From NCBI GenBank assembly GCA_020724025.1, contig DYHU01000002.1:1-49122 (forward strand): a stretch of DNA of 49,122 nucleotides. Reading direction: 5' to 3'. Below the pieces are notes generated by a model. It was not told where the DNA came from and did not search any database. It saw nothing but the letters and a program-made list of their open reading frames with translations. Shown in pieces: positions 1-7,894 of the stretch. The position numbers and the translations under genes are program-made. The first letter of the stretch is position 1, and each line of letters begins with the position of its first letter. Origin of the DNA: Syntrophorhabdus sp. Lineage in GTDB: Bacteria; Desulfobacterota; BSN033; UBA1163.

Positions 1-565
1 ATCGCACCTGGACCTCTCCTCCCTCTATGGCGGTAGCCGCAATCCCCGCACCGCATTCCACAATCTCCTGCTCGACATAGGAACCTTCTGAGGAGGCAAA
101 GGTCTTCTCCGTTCTATAAGATCCTATAAAGGCTTCTGAGATCTTCACGCTTCTATTTCTCCGGATGATTTCATCGGACATCAGGAGAAGATTCAGTTTT
201 TTTTCAGGGGACACTTTAAAAGGATCGATAGAAATGGGAGTCCTGTATTGGTCCACTCTTTGAGGAGCAGAGGGGTAAACAACCTCACTTCCTTTGGCTT
301 TTAAACTTGCCCTGGCAATCTTTAAAGCCCTTGCAAAAACAGTCTCCATCTCTTTTTTCGTCATTTCAGAGCTGGAGGCAAATCCCCAGGCTCCGTGGAG
401 GAGGACCCTGATCCCGAAGCCATATTCCTCGTCATAGGTAAAAGCCTCCACATTTCCATTCTTCACCCCGATCTCTTCGGTCCGGCGATGGACGATCCGG
501 ATGTCCGCATAATCCACTTTTTTCAACCTGGCCAAATCGAGAATGTTCTCAATTAGTTTTTTCAA
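1..565 (-). CDS. tldD: TldD-like metalloprotease subunit, N-terminal part (cut by window edge)
   Basis: About 188 N-terminal residues are visible; the 3' end lies beyond base 1. The protein starts MKKLIENILDLARLKKVDYA and contains the family's A-D-I-R repeat-strand start and the stretch GFGIRVLLHGAWGFASS, as in the N-terminal domain of TldD/PmbA proteins. TldD carries the HExxxH zinc site in its C-terminal half, which is not in view. TldD and TldE form a heterodimer that degrades unfolded peptides and matures some RiPPs. The start is a TTG at 565 preceded by GGAG at a normal distance. A tldE-like gene lies upstream on the same strand, separated by a DUF559 insertion. Identity to TldD rather than TldE rests on the pairing and N-terminus only. 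Confidence 0.8.
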   Translation of the reverse strand, partial: MKKLIENILDLARLKKVDYADIRIVHRRTEEIGVKNGNVEAFTYDEEYGFGIRVLLHGAWGFASSSEMTKKEMETVFARALKIARASLKAKGSEVVYPSAPQRVDQYRTPISIDPFKVSPEKKLNLLLMSDEIIRRNRSVKISEAFIGSYRTEKTFASSEGSYVEQEIVECGAGIAATAIEGGEVQVR

Positions 566-587
566 TTAAATCACTCCATCTTATTAT

Positions 588-624
588 CTCCTCTACCCAT
601 GGGGGAGAGGATTAAGGTGAGGGG
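588..624. repeat. Left 37-bp inverted repeat of DUF559 cassette
   Basis: This arm contains CCTCTACCC, a small hairpin with GGGGAGAGG, and TGAGGGG. It is the imperfect reverse complement of 986-1022, on the other side of the DUF559 gene. Related CCCTCACCC/GGGGAGAGGG hairpins recur at about 4364, 7185, 7905, 27395 and 27705. Confidence 0.7.
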
Positions 625-974
625 GATTCTTTTCTTCTTAAATTCTTTTGAATTATTTCAAAAACTCCTTCAATATTGTTCAATATCTCATGATCACTAA
701 ACCTTAATATTTCAATGCCTAATATGGATAATTCTTTTGCTCTTACTTCGTCTTTCTCCCAACTTTTATCTTCATAGTGTTGACCACCATCTGCTTCTAT
801 CCCGAGTCTATATTCAGGAGAATAAAAATCTAATATGTATCCACCAACAGGAAATTGTCTCCTGAATTTCGCCCCTGCCAGTTGACGGTTACGCAATATA
901 GACCATAGGTTCTTTTCAGAGTCTGTTTGGTTTTTCCTAAGTTTCCTACACCTATTAATGTTGATTCGCTTCAT
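612..974 (-). CDS. DUF559 domain (Vsr-like) endonuclease
   Basis: A 120-residue protein of the DUF559 family, a restriction-endonuclease-like fold related to very-short-patch-repair nucleases. The core is visible as FPVGGYILDFYSPEYRLGIE followed by ADGGQHYED, giving the E-x-D-G-G-x-H pattern of the putative active site around residues 59-66, then IEILRFSDHEI. The last residues (RRKESPSP) are encoded by the flanking repeat. The gene splits tldE from tldD and sits between inverted 37-bp repeats, which suggests it arrived as a small cassette. Its biological role is unknown; members are common as stand-alone genes near repeats. Confidence 0.85.
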   Translation of the reverse strand: MKRININRCRKLRKNQTDSEKNLWSILRNRQLAGAKFRRQFPVGGYILDFYSPEYRLGIEADGGQHYEDKSWEKDEVRAKELSILGIEILRFSDHEILNNIEGVFEIIQKNLRRKESPSP

Positions 975-985
975 TTCTCATTTTA

Positions 986-1022
986 CCCCTCACCCCATCC
1001 CTCTCCCCAAAGGGTAGAGGGG
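986..1022. repeat. Right 37-bp inverted repeat of DUF559 cassette
   Basis: This arm begins CCCCTCACCCC and ends GGGTAGAGGGG. It pairs with 588-624 in inverted orientation. The two arms enclose only the DUF559 gene. Confidence 0.7.
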
Positions 1023-1036
1023 GAAAGGGAAGAGAC

Positions 1037-2392
1037 TTATAACGCCGATACTCCTGAAAAATTAAACCCATCCACCTTGATGGCGGGCGCCACCACGCCG
1101 GTGATGAACCGTCTCGAATAAACTGTCCCTTCTGAACAGATTCTTCGCTCTCTCGAAACAGCGCTGACGCGGGAAAGCGCCTTAAGAACCGATTCCGTAA
1201 ACCTCAGATTTTTGATCGGCTTCTTGATCTCGCCCTCCTCAATCAAGAAGGTTCCATCACGGGTCATCCCGGTCAAAACCGCCTTCATTGGTTCGACCAC
1301 ATTGGTGTAGTGAAAACGGGTGACATAAATCCCTTTCCGGACAGCCCTGACCATCTCCCCTAAAGAGGACTCCCCTCCCTTCATAAAGAGATTGATAGGA
1401 ATAGGGCCTTCAGTATTGGGAGCGATGAGACCATGGCCTGTCGAATCCTTTCCTTCACGATTTGCAGTGAATGAGTCATGGGTCACCTCTTTTGCCACGC
1501 CTCCATCAAAGAAGACCACTCTCCGCTTGGGAACCCCTTCAAAGTCGAAAGGGATCTGCAATCCTTCAGGATCAAGGCCATCATCATAGATCGTCAACCT
1601 TGAATCCACTATCTTCTGGCCAAATTGATTGCATAAGAAACTTCTTCCTTCCTGAACGGCCAGGGCATGAAACCCCAGATAGCCAAGGAAGGAGAGTAGT
1701 TCGCTCACTGCATAGGGCTCTAAGATCACCTCATACTCCCCGGGTTCGATCTGAGCCGGGGCTCCTCGCGACGCCTTTTCAATCGCCTCTCTGGCAAGAG
1801 AAACGATATCGAGCTGATCCGGATCCCTCGACACAAAACCGGCGTAACCTGAACCTCCATCGTTCTCAACGATCAGATGAAAAACAAGATCTGAATATCT
1901 CTGATAGGCCTCCACTCTCAGAGAGTTAACCACAGTCACCTCAACCGCTCCGTTCGAAAAGGCGCCTGAAGATCGCAATCCCTTTTCCTTCACCATTTTG
2001 AAGAGATCATTGATTATCTTCACCTTTCGATTCGGGGTAAGAGATTTGATATTCTCATGGAAGGTGGTTACCTCAGGGATGTGTTTGGGTTTTGGCAGTG
2101 AAACGAAGTCCTCATTGGGATGTTGAATCCTGGCGAGGGAAATTGCCTTTTTAACTAAATCTCTGATTGAGGTATGGTTAAGGAGATTTGTTGTCAATAC
2201 GGCGATTCTCTTGTCTATAACGACCCTGAGGATCAACGTCCTGTTCTTCTCTGCTACATGTTGATGGACTGAGGATTGGGCAAAACGGGTGAGAGAGGAA
2301 TCCTCCGTCAGGAGAAGGGCTTCGGTTTGATCAGCAGAAGATTCCTGAACCACATCTTTCAATAAGCGGAGGCAAGCCTCTTTGCCGGTCAT
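1037..2392 (-). CDS. pmbA: TldE/PmbA-like protein
   Basis: A 451-residue protein of the TldD/PmbA family; full length is usual for TldE. No HExxxH motif is present, as expected for the non-catalytic TldE partner. Typical features include the central GSGYAGFVSRD segment, the nucleophile-free strand region VAKEVTHDSFTANREGKDSTGHG, and the C-terminal GMTRDGTFLIEEGEI followed by APAIKVDGFNFSG, which matches the conserved end of the family. The ATG overlaps the stop of the upstream nifU-like gene (2389-2392), so the two are translationally coupled. TldE acts with TldD as a cytoplasmic protease complex. It could be a TldD paralogue that lost its zinc site. Confidence 0.85.
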   Translation of the reverse strand: MTGKEACLRLLKDVVQESSADQTEALLLTEDSSLTRFAQSSVHQHVAEKNRTLILRVVIDKRIAVLTTNLLNHTSIRDLVKKAISLARIQHPNEDFVSLPKPKHIPEVTTFHENIKSLTPNRKVKIINDLFKMVKEKGLRSSGAFSNGAVEVTVVNSLRVEAYQRYSDLVFHLIVENDGGSGYAGFVSRDPDQLDIVSLAREAIEKASRGAPAQIEPGEYEVILEPYAVSELLSFLGYLGFHALAVQEGRSFLCNQFGQKIVDSRLTIYDDGLDPEGLQIPFDFEGVPKRRVVFFDGGVAKEVTHDSFTANREGKDSTGHGLIAPNTEGPIPINLFMKGGESSLGEMVRAVRKGIYVTRFHYTNVVEPMKAVLTGMTRDGTFLIEEGEIKKPIKNLRFTESVLKALSRVSAVSRERRICSEGTVYSRRFITGVVAPAIKVDGFNFSGVSAL

Positions 2393-2781
2393 TCTTTTTT
2401 TCTCTTCTCCCGATAATCCGCCACGGCGGCCCGGATCGCCATCTCGGCGAGAATGGAGCAGTGGACTTTTGAGGCAGGAAGTCCTCCCAGGGCATTAACG
2501 ATATCCTGCTCCGAAATCTTAAGGGCCTCTTCAATCGTCTTTCCTTTGATCATCTCTGTGGCAAGGCTGGATGAGGCGATGGCCGCACCGCATCCAAAGG
2601 TTAGAAATCTGACATCGATGATCCGGTCCGACTCAACTCTGATGAAGAGTCGCATCGTATCACCGCAGACAGGATTTTGGGCCTCTCCCACCCCGTCGGG
2701 ATGCTCCATCTCCCCCATATTCCGGGGATGGTTCAAATGGTCCATGACGATGGGACTATAAATGCTGGATCGCTCATCCAT
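2389..2781 (-). CDS. NifU/IscU-like Fe-S cluster scaffold
   Basis: A 130-residue single-domain scaffold of the IscU/NifU-N family, which assembles [2Fe-2S] or [4Fe-4S] clusters using sulfur from a cysteine desulfurase. The three ligand cysteines are all present: NPVCGDTM (about residue 39), FGCGAAIASS (about 64) and KVHCSILAE (about 108). The N-terminus YSPIVMDHLNHPRNMG is family-typical. No desulfurase gene lies beside it. It is followed by tldE with a 4-base overlap. A paralogue is encoded at 43189-43614. No clear Shine-Dalgarno precedes the ATG at 2781. Confidence 0.9.
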   Translation of the reverse strand: MDERSSIYSPIVMDHLNHPRNMGEMEHPDGVGEAQNPVCGDTMRLFIRVESDRIIDVRFLTFGCGAAIASSSLATEMIKGKTIEEALKISEQDIVNALGGLPASKVHCSILAEMAIRAAVADYREKRKKE

Positions 2782-2924
2782 GCTTCACAAATTCCCAAAA
2801 AATAGCGTCGGCATTCATTGCCGACGAAATACTTCGAATTCGCCCTCAGTAAATGAGGGCACTACATTAACTCGCCCTGCGTGTCTTGTTTTTCAATCCG
2901 AAATCCGAATTCCGCAATCCGCAT

Positions 2925-4103
2925 TTATAGAACTTTCTTCACAAACTCCTTCCCAAACTCGATGGCTTTTTTAATCTCTTCCGGGTCAGGAATATACTGC
3001 GCAGTCAGTTCCTTCTCCCAGATGTCGAACTTTTCCTGTTCGAGGCTCTTTCGCATCTCCTTGATCGCCCCTCCTCCCCATCCATACGATCCGAAGAGGC
3101 CGAAAAATTTTCCCTTGGGTCTCAGACCTCTCATATAGGTTAGGAAATCTCCCATCGTGGGAAACATCCCATTATTTAAAGTCGGAGACCCCAGCAGGAC
3201 TCCTCTGGCTTCCAGCATCTCATCGATAATATCACTGCGATGGTTTGACCGAAGATGGAGGAGCTTTGCCTCTGCTCCCTCCTCTATCAGACCTTTCAAT
3301 ATCGCCTTTGCTAATGCCTCGGTGCTTCCCCACATCGTATCGTAGACCACGAGGATCTTATTCCCAACCTTTCCCTGGCTCCATTCCACATAAGCCTGAA
3401 TGATCCGGTTAGGATCTTTTCTCCAGATGAGACCATGGCTGGGTCCGATCATATCAATAGGAATGCCCATTTTCACAACTTCATCCACTTTTTTTAGAAT
3501 GAGGGGAGCCAGGGGCCAGAGGATATTGGCGAAATATTTTGCGGCATGCTTCATCACATCGTCCCCCACCTCATCCTCGAACCTCTGACATGAAGCGAAA
3601 TGCTGGCCAAAGGCGTCATTGGGTAACAGGACTCGATCCTCCTTTACATATGTAAACATGCTATCCGGCCAGTGAAGCATCGGGGCTTCAACAAAGGCAA
3701 GGGTCCGGCGGCCAATGGAGAGGGTTTCTCCTGTCTTCACGATTTTAAAATTCATTGGCCTCTTATAATGTTTTTCAAGTCCCTTCTGTCCTCTCTCCGA
3801 TGTGATCACCACCGGATTCCCGATTCGTTCTACAATTTGAGGAAGAGAACTGGAGTGATCCATCTCCACATGGTTGGAAATGATGATGTCGATCTTCGAG
3901 GGATCGATGATCTCCGAAATCCGTCCCAGCATCTCCAGGTAGAAGGGCGCCTTGACCGTATCCACAAGAACATTCTTTTCATCCAGAATGAGATAGGCAT
4001 TGTAAGTGGTCCCGGTGGGGGTGGAGTAACCATGGAAGTCCCTTATATTCCAATCAATAGCCCCAACCCAATAAATCCCCTTCTTTAGCTCTACGATCTC
4101 CAT
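2925..4103 (-). CDS. fprA: A-type flavoprotein (flavodiiron protein)
   Basis: A flavodiiron protein of about 392 residues that reduces O2 to water or NO to N2O in the cytoplasm of anaerobes. The N-terminal beta-lactamase-like domain carries the diiron ligands: NHVEMDHSS (H-x-E-x-D), the later His in MLHWPD, Asp in LPNDAFGQH and His in GPSHGLIWR. The C-terminal flavodoxin domain starts near KILVVYDTMWGSTEALA, the FMN phosphate loop, with FGLFGSYGWGGGA downstream. An ATG at 4118 is in frame, but the one at 4103 (MEIVELKKGIYWVG) has GAGG six bases upstream and is preferred. No rubredoxin gene is adjacent; the ferredoxin at 12972 is a possible donor. Confidence 0.95.
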   Translation of the reverse strand: MEIVELKKGIYWVGAIDWNIRDFHGYSTPTGTTYNAYLILDEKNVLVDTVKAPFYLEMLGRISEIIDPSKIDIIISNHVEMDHSSSLPQIVERIGNPVVITSERGQKGLEKHYKRPMNFKIVKTGETLSIGRRTLAFVEAPMLHWPDSMFTYVKEDRVLLPNDAFGQHFASCQRFEDEVGDDVMKHAAKYFANILWPLAPLILKKVDEVVKMGIPIDMIGPSHGLIWRKDPNRIIQAYVEWSQGKVGNKILVVYDTMWGSTEALAKAILKGLIEEGAEAKLLHLRSNHRSDIIDEMLEARGVLLGSPTLNNGMFPTMGDFLTYMRGLRPKGKFFGLFGSYGWGGGAIKEMRKSLEQEKFDIWEKELTAQYIPDPEEIKKAIEFGKEFVKKVL

Positions 4104-4477
4104 AATCAACCTCGGCATCCCTGCAAGTCATTTTTTTCAATTAACCATAAAGAATTCCCTTCTAAAAATCAACCAACTTCTAAAAAAAATCCCTCGATCC
4201 CCCCTCCTTTCCCTCCCTTAAGAGACTGTGTCGCAATTCACTGTTCGCCCTTTGATAAACTCAGGACGAACGGCAAAATAATTGATTTTTAACGTGGCGT
4301 GGTCCGTTCTTGGTGAGTCCCGCGGTTCGCGGGATCGAAACATGAACGGACTTGAGACACACTCTCCAAGGGGGAGGGGGGTGGGGGTGAATAAAATTTC
4401 ATTTAATATCTTTAGTCGCAGGCTTCAGCCTGCGAATCTATTTCACCTCTCCGAACTCCGAACACTTAACTCCGAAC
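4104..4477. repeat. Intergenic region with three hairpin repeats
   Basis: No gene is seen here. The stretch holds an inverted repeat with arms GTCCGTTC/GAACGGAC at 4300-4351, a GGGGGAGGGGGGTGGGGGTGA element at about 4371 (the same family as those around DUF559), a 20-bp palindrome with arms TCGCAGGC/GCCTGCGA at 4416-4435, and the CTCCGAA heptamer repeat at about 4447-4480. Confidence 0.6.
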
Positions 4478-5116
4478 TTATTTTTGGGGGATCACCTCAA
4501 AGGAATCTAAAATCTTCTTCATCTCCTCCCGGTCTTTACTTCCCTCTTTCTCCAGAATCATATAGAGGATAAAAAGCTGATAGGGCTCGGTAAATCCATA
4601 AATCCATCCCTGTTCTCTCTTCACCCCTTTCAGGGTGTAGATCGCATACTTCTTTGCCGCGAATTGAACGCCCTTGAGAGTGATGGGATCGGTTGGGCCA
4701 ATGGTCACTTCAATTCCTTTGCCATGTTCTTCTTCAAGTTCCTGTTTAAAACTTCCTGTGGCCGCTGTGGTAAGCCTCTCTATCATCTCCTGGCTGAATT
4801 TGGAATACCGGCCTGCGGGTGTTAAATCGATCTGGATATTCGACTGTGTGGAAGGATTAAAGACAAAAACTTCCGATTCCTCCAGTCCCGGCTTTTCATA
4901 GCCCAATTCCAGCATAAAACCCGGAAACTCTGTGGCTATTTTCCAGTCTGAAGGAGCCGAAACATTGAATGGATACCGGATGCCCGCAAACTGATTTCCT
5001 TCTATCTTCCCGACAGGGAGGCTGAGATCAACCTTGACGGGTTCACGAACAGGAATCCCAGCACATCCGCTCAGAAGGACAATGACCAAAAATGTAAAAA
5101 ATAATCTTTTTATCAT
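4478..5116 (-). CDS. Putative lipoprotein, unknown function
   Basis: A 212-residue protein with a clear lipoprotein signal: MIKRLFFTFLVIVLLSGCAG, with the lipobox LSGC placing the lipidated cysteine at residue 18. The remainder is soluble and mixed alpha/beta, with a C-terminal EMKKILDSFEVIP segment like those that close PsbP/DUF1795-like domains. I do not recognise a specific family. AAGGAGG lies eight bases before the ATG. It is divergent from the methyltransferase at 5447 and probably has its own promoter in the AT-rich gap. Confidence 0.7.
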   Translation of the reverse strand: MIKRLFFTFLVIVLLSGCAGIPVREPVKVDLSLPVGKIEGNQFAGIRYPFNVSAPSDWKIATEFPGFMLELGYEKPGLEESEVFVFNPSTQSNIQIDLTPAGRYSKFSQEMIERLTTAATGSFKQELEEEHGKGIEVTIGPTDPITLKGVQFAAKKYAIYTLKGVKREQGWIYGFTEPYQLFILYMILEKEGSKDREEMKKILDSFEVIPQK

Positions 5117-5446
5117 GCTAATTACCTCCTTCTTGAATTAGTAAAGCAATATCCATACCACAGCTCTCTCCCTTTTATGGCCCATAAGCCATCTGAATTA
5201 TTAAGAATATTTATGGTCTCTAAAAATGAAAAAATGCATCTAATTTTTTATAAAAAATAATGTGCTCAAAATATGACACCAAGAATAATAGTTATAAAAT
5301 GAATCCCTTAAAAATGTTATCATTTCAATAAATTGATTAGATGTCTGATTTAAGACCCCATAATTTTAAAATTACATCATTCCTGCAGAAGTCCAAATTG
5401 ACTGTAAATAGTTCAAATGCTAATGTGAAAGCAAAGGAGGAAAGAG
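5117..5446. promoter_or_regulatory. Divergent AT-rich intergenic region with candidate promoter
   Basis: A 330-base gap between divergent genes. On the plus strand TTGACT (5398-5403) and TAATGT (5421-5426) are spaced 17 bases apart, just before the AAAGGAGG ribosome site and the TTG start at 5447; the leader would be very short. I see no RNA gene or repeat here. Confidence 0.4.
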
Positions 5447-6025
5447 TTGAAATCGGATCAAAAGCGATGGGATGAGAGGTTCAAGGGAAAGAGATTTGCC
5501 TTTGGCAAAGAACCTAATCCTTTTCTAAAAAAACATATTCGCCTTCTCCCAAAGGGAAAAGCCCTCGATATTGCGGCGGGCGAAGGAAGAAATGCGGTCT
5601 TTCTGGCCCAACAGGGTTTCGATGTGGATGCCGTTGATATATCTGAGAAGGGCCTGTGGAAGGCACGGAAATTGGCCACTGAGATGGGAGTAAAAATCCA
5701 TACCTCTTTGGCTGACCTCGATGCTTATAAAATTGAAAAAGAGAAATATGATCTCATTGCCGATTTCTATTTTCTAAGGCGCAGTCTCATCCCGCAGATC
5801 AAAAAGGGGTTAAGGAAAGGGGGCTGGGTCATCTTCGAAACCTATATCCTCGAACAGAGGAACATCGGCGCGGAAGGTCCGAAAGATCCAAAATACTTCT
5901 TAAAACCAAACGAACTGCTCCGTTTGTTTAAAGACTTCCATATTCTCTACTACCGTGAAGGAATTTTTAAAGAGGGAGGAAGAAGGAAGGCAGTTGCCAG
6001 TTTGATTGCAGAAAAGATTAAATAA
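5447..6025 (+). CDS. Class I SAM-dependent methyltransferase
   Basis: A 192-residue Rossmann-fold methyltransferase of the TehB/Methyltransf_25 type. Motif I is ALDIAAGEGRNAVFLA (about residues 43-58), followed by an acidic residue in VDAVDISEKGL that binds the SAM ribose. The central strand reads YDLIADFYFLRRSLIP instead of the more usual D-x-I, and GGWVIFETYILEQ follows. The substrate cannot be predicted. The start is TTG at 5447, supported by AAAGGAGG at 5433-5440. The gene appears monocistronic. Confidence 0.88.
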   Translation: MKSDQKRWDERFKGKRFAFGKEPNPFLKKHIRLLPKGKALDIAAGEGRNAVFLAQQGFDVDAVDISEKGLWKARKLATEMGVKIHTSLADLDAYKIEKEKYDLIADFYFLRRSLIPQIKKGLRKGGWVIFETYILEQRNIGAEGPKDPKYFLKPNELLRLFKDFHILYYREGIFKEGGRRKAVASLIAEKIK

Positions 6026-6176
6026 AGGATTCAAGGGTTCGTGGGTTCAAGGTTTCAAGGAACTTTCACTTCCCTAATTTTTGAAAACGGTTTATATTGT
6101 AACCGGAAAATGGCAATGGGGATATGCTTCAACCCCAGCGAATAATTTGATTCAATATTTTGGGGTGTAATAATTC

Positions 6177-6410
6177 ATGTATTTAGATATAATTGGAGAA
6201 ATAGAGGAAATTCAAACCATTGCCGTGGGAGGAAAAATTCAAGATATAATGCGGATTCGAAAACAGTATGGGCCTGGCCGATGGCGCAAACTCAAAGGGT
6301 TGGCGAATGTTCGCCTTCAGAGTGGAAGGATATGTAAAGCAGAGGTTCACTGGTACGAAGCCCATGGCATTGGCAGAAAGAAGATGAAGATCAAAAGGAT
6401 ACTGGATTGA
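6177..6410 (+). CDS. Small conserved hypothetical protein
   Basis: A 77-residue basic protein. The stretch IRKQYGPGRWRKLKGLANVR followed by SGRICKAEVHWYEAHGIGRK resembles a small uncharacterised family that I have seen in deltaproteobacteria and cyanobacteria, where the pattern GRWRKxKG...AExHWYEAHGIG is well kept. The function is unknown; the basic, aromatic-rich core would suit nucleic-acid contact, but this is a guess. It is followed four bases later by another small gene and probably forms a two-gene unit. Confidence 0.7.
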   Translation: MYLDIIGEIEEIQTIAVGGKIQDIMRIRKQYGPGRWRKLKGLANVRLQSGRICKAEVHWYEAHGIGRKKMKIKRILD

Positions 6411-6414
6411 AATC

Positions 6415-6645
6415 ATGGAAAAAGAAAAGAAAGTACAGGTATTTGCGCTTTGCGTAGAGAACAAGGACTGTGCGGATTTAGAAAAGCGTAAGATTTACCA
6501 GGTTCTCCCCGACGAGGAGGCAGAAAAAGAGGGATACCTGAGAGTAATTGATGAATCAGGTGAAGATTATCTTTATCCCCAGTCCTATTTCGTTCTTGTA
6601 CAGTTACCCCAAGAAGCGCAAGAAGCACTAAGAGTAGCAATATAG
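6415..6645 (+). CDS. Small hypothetical protein
   Basis: A 76-residue acidic protein, four bases downstream of the 77-residue gene and therefore probably co-transcribed. It reads like a small all-beta domain: VQVFALCVENKDCADLEKRK, then YLRVIDESGEDYLYPQSYF. I do not recognise a characterised family. The tail QEALRVAI is a plausible helix. The coding assignment rests on operon position and composition. Confidence 0.6.
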   Translation: MEKEKKVQVFALCVENKDCADLEKRKIYQVLPDEEAEKEGYLRVIDESGEDYLYPQSYFVLVQLPQEAQEALRVAI

Positions 6646-6685
6646 ACATTCCATTTTGCCCTACAAGGCACTGCATCCAAGGTCC

Positions 6686-6819
6686 GGGGTCAGGTCTATA
6701 ATGTTAGACTTTCCCGAAAAGATACATATGGGGTTTGGGGGCGGGCTCATTACCCTCCTTGTACGGAACAAAATTTTGCGCGGGTGATAGTGGGACAGCA
6801 ACATTATAGACCTGACCCC
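6686..6819. mobile_element. 134-bp MITE/REP-like element with perfect 20-bp terminal inverted repeats
   Basis: The left end GGGGTCAGGTCTATAATGTT (6686-6705) is exactly repeated in reverse complement at 6800-6819. The 94 bases between contain no gene. Ends beginning GGGGTCAGGTC... are typical of repeats moved by REP-associated tyrosine transposases (RAYTs); no RAYT gene is in the window. It lies between convergent genes and might also act as a terminator. Confidence 0.7.
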
Positions 6820-6844
6820 CTTGACCCTTCCGCCCTCGAACCCT

Positions 6845-7162
6845 TTACAGAACAAATCCCAGTCCCCAGTAAATCATCATCCCTAAAAGCACTGAGGCCC
6901 AGATCGATTTTACCTTCCATGCAAAGATAAAAACAGGGACGGCAGAAATAAGGTAATGCGGTTGAATTTCTATAACTCCTTCCCCGTTGAAGAAGAGCAT
7001 GGGAAAGACGATGGCGCTTAAAATCGATATGGGAAAATACTCCAATCCCTTTTTAACCCTCTCCGGAAGGGACCTTCGGGTTAAAAATGCCATGGGAAGA
7101 AAACGAGGAAGGAAAGTGACCAGCGCCATTCCTAAGATAAGATATAGAGTGTCGAGTTTCAT
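6845..7162 (-). CDS. azlD: AzlD-family transporter subunit
   Basis: A 105-residue inner-membrane protein with about three transmembrane helices, the small subunit of AzlCD exporters of branched-chain amino acids. MALVTFLPRFLPMAFL is the family-typical first helix with its conserved Pro-Arg. It lies directly after azlC on the same strand with a three-base gap, and the two subunits act together. Confidence 0.88.
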   Translation of the reverse strand: MKLDTLYLILGMALVTFLPRFLPMAFLTRRSLPERVKKGLEYFPISILSAIVFPMLFFNGEGVIEIQPHYLISAVPVFIFAWKVKSIWASVLLGMMIYWGLGFVL

Positions 7163-7165
7163 CCC

Positions 7166-7894
7166 TTATTTTTCTCCCTCACCCCCACCCTCACCCTCCC
7201 CCGTCGAGGGGGAGGGAATAAGTTTTGTTTTAATGGCCATTCCTATTCCCGAGGCGAAAAGGGCGGTCAGGATGATATACCAGTTGCCAGGAAATGCCCA
7301 TTTGAAAAAGAGCGAGGCCATTCCTGCGATCACCATGATCAAAAAGTGGTGGATCTTCCTGATCTGAAGGATAAGGAGGCAGATAAAAAGGGCCGGCAGA
7401 GCAAAAGGAATGCCATACGATTTGTGATCGATCAGCCCTCCGAACAGGCCCCCTCCCACCGAACCCGTTATCCATGCGAAATGAGAGGCGATCTGAAGTC
7501 CGAAGAGATATCCTGGCCGATTCTCAATCTTCGAGGTATCCGACATCGCCACGGCAAAGGACTCATCCGTCAACTGGGCGGAGAGGAAGCCAAGGGTTCG
7601 AAGTCGATTCCGGTCGAAATAGAGAGAGAGGGTTGAACTCATCAGCAGGTGACGGAGGTTGATGAAAAAGGTTGCAATGACAATTGGAAACCATGCCATC
7701 CCCTTAAAGATCATTTCAATGGCAAGAAACTGGCTTGCTCCGGCATAGACGAGAAGGCTCATCAACCCCACTTCGGTTGGAGTGAGGCCTGCCTGCCGGG
7801 CTAAAACGCCAAAGGCCATGCCTACCGGAAGGTATCCTAAAACGACGGGCAAAGCGGCTCTGGCTCCATTTTTGAATATTGTATCTATCATCAA
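7166..7894 (-). CDS. azlC: AzlC-family permease
   Basis: A 242-residue membrane protein of the AzlC family, the large subunit of a branched-chain amino acid exporter. Diagnostic stretches are VVLGYLPVGMAFGVLARQAG, LLVYAGASQFLA and FINLRHLLMSSTLS. The ATG at 7894 overlaps the stop of the upstream radical SAM gene. The last 18 or so residues (SPSTGEGEGGGEGEK) are encoded by a CCCTCACCC...GAGGGGGAGGG repeat at about 7182-7226, so the native C-terminus was replaced or extended by repeat insertion. Confidence 0.9.
   Translation of the reverse strand: MMIDTIFKNGARAALPVVLGYLPVGMAFGVLARQAGLTPTEVGLMSLLVYAGASQFLAIEMIFKGMAWFPIVIATFFINLRHLLMSSTLSLYFDRNRLRTLGFLSAQLTDESFAVAMSDTSKIENRPGYLFGLQIASHFAWITGSVGGGLFGGLIDHKSYGIPFALPALFICLLILQIRKIHHFLIMVIAGMASLFFKWAFPGNWYIILTALFASGIGMAIKTKLIPSPSTGEGEGGGEGEK
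7182..7226. repeat. CCCTCACCC/GGGGGAGGG hairpin repeat inside the azlC 3' end
   Basis: A GC-rich hairpin with CTCCCCC...GGGGGAG around GTCGA, of the same family as the arms around DUF559. It encodes the C-terminal residues of AzlC. Confidence 0.6.
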
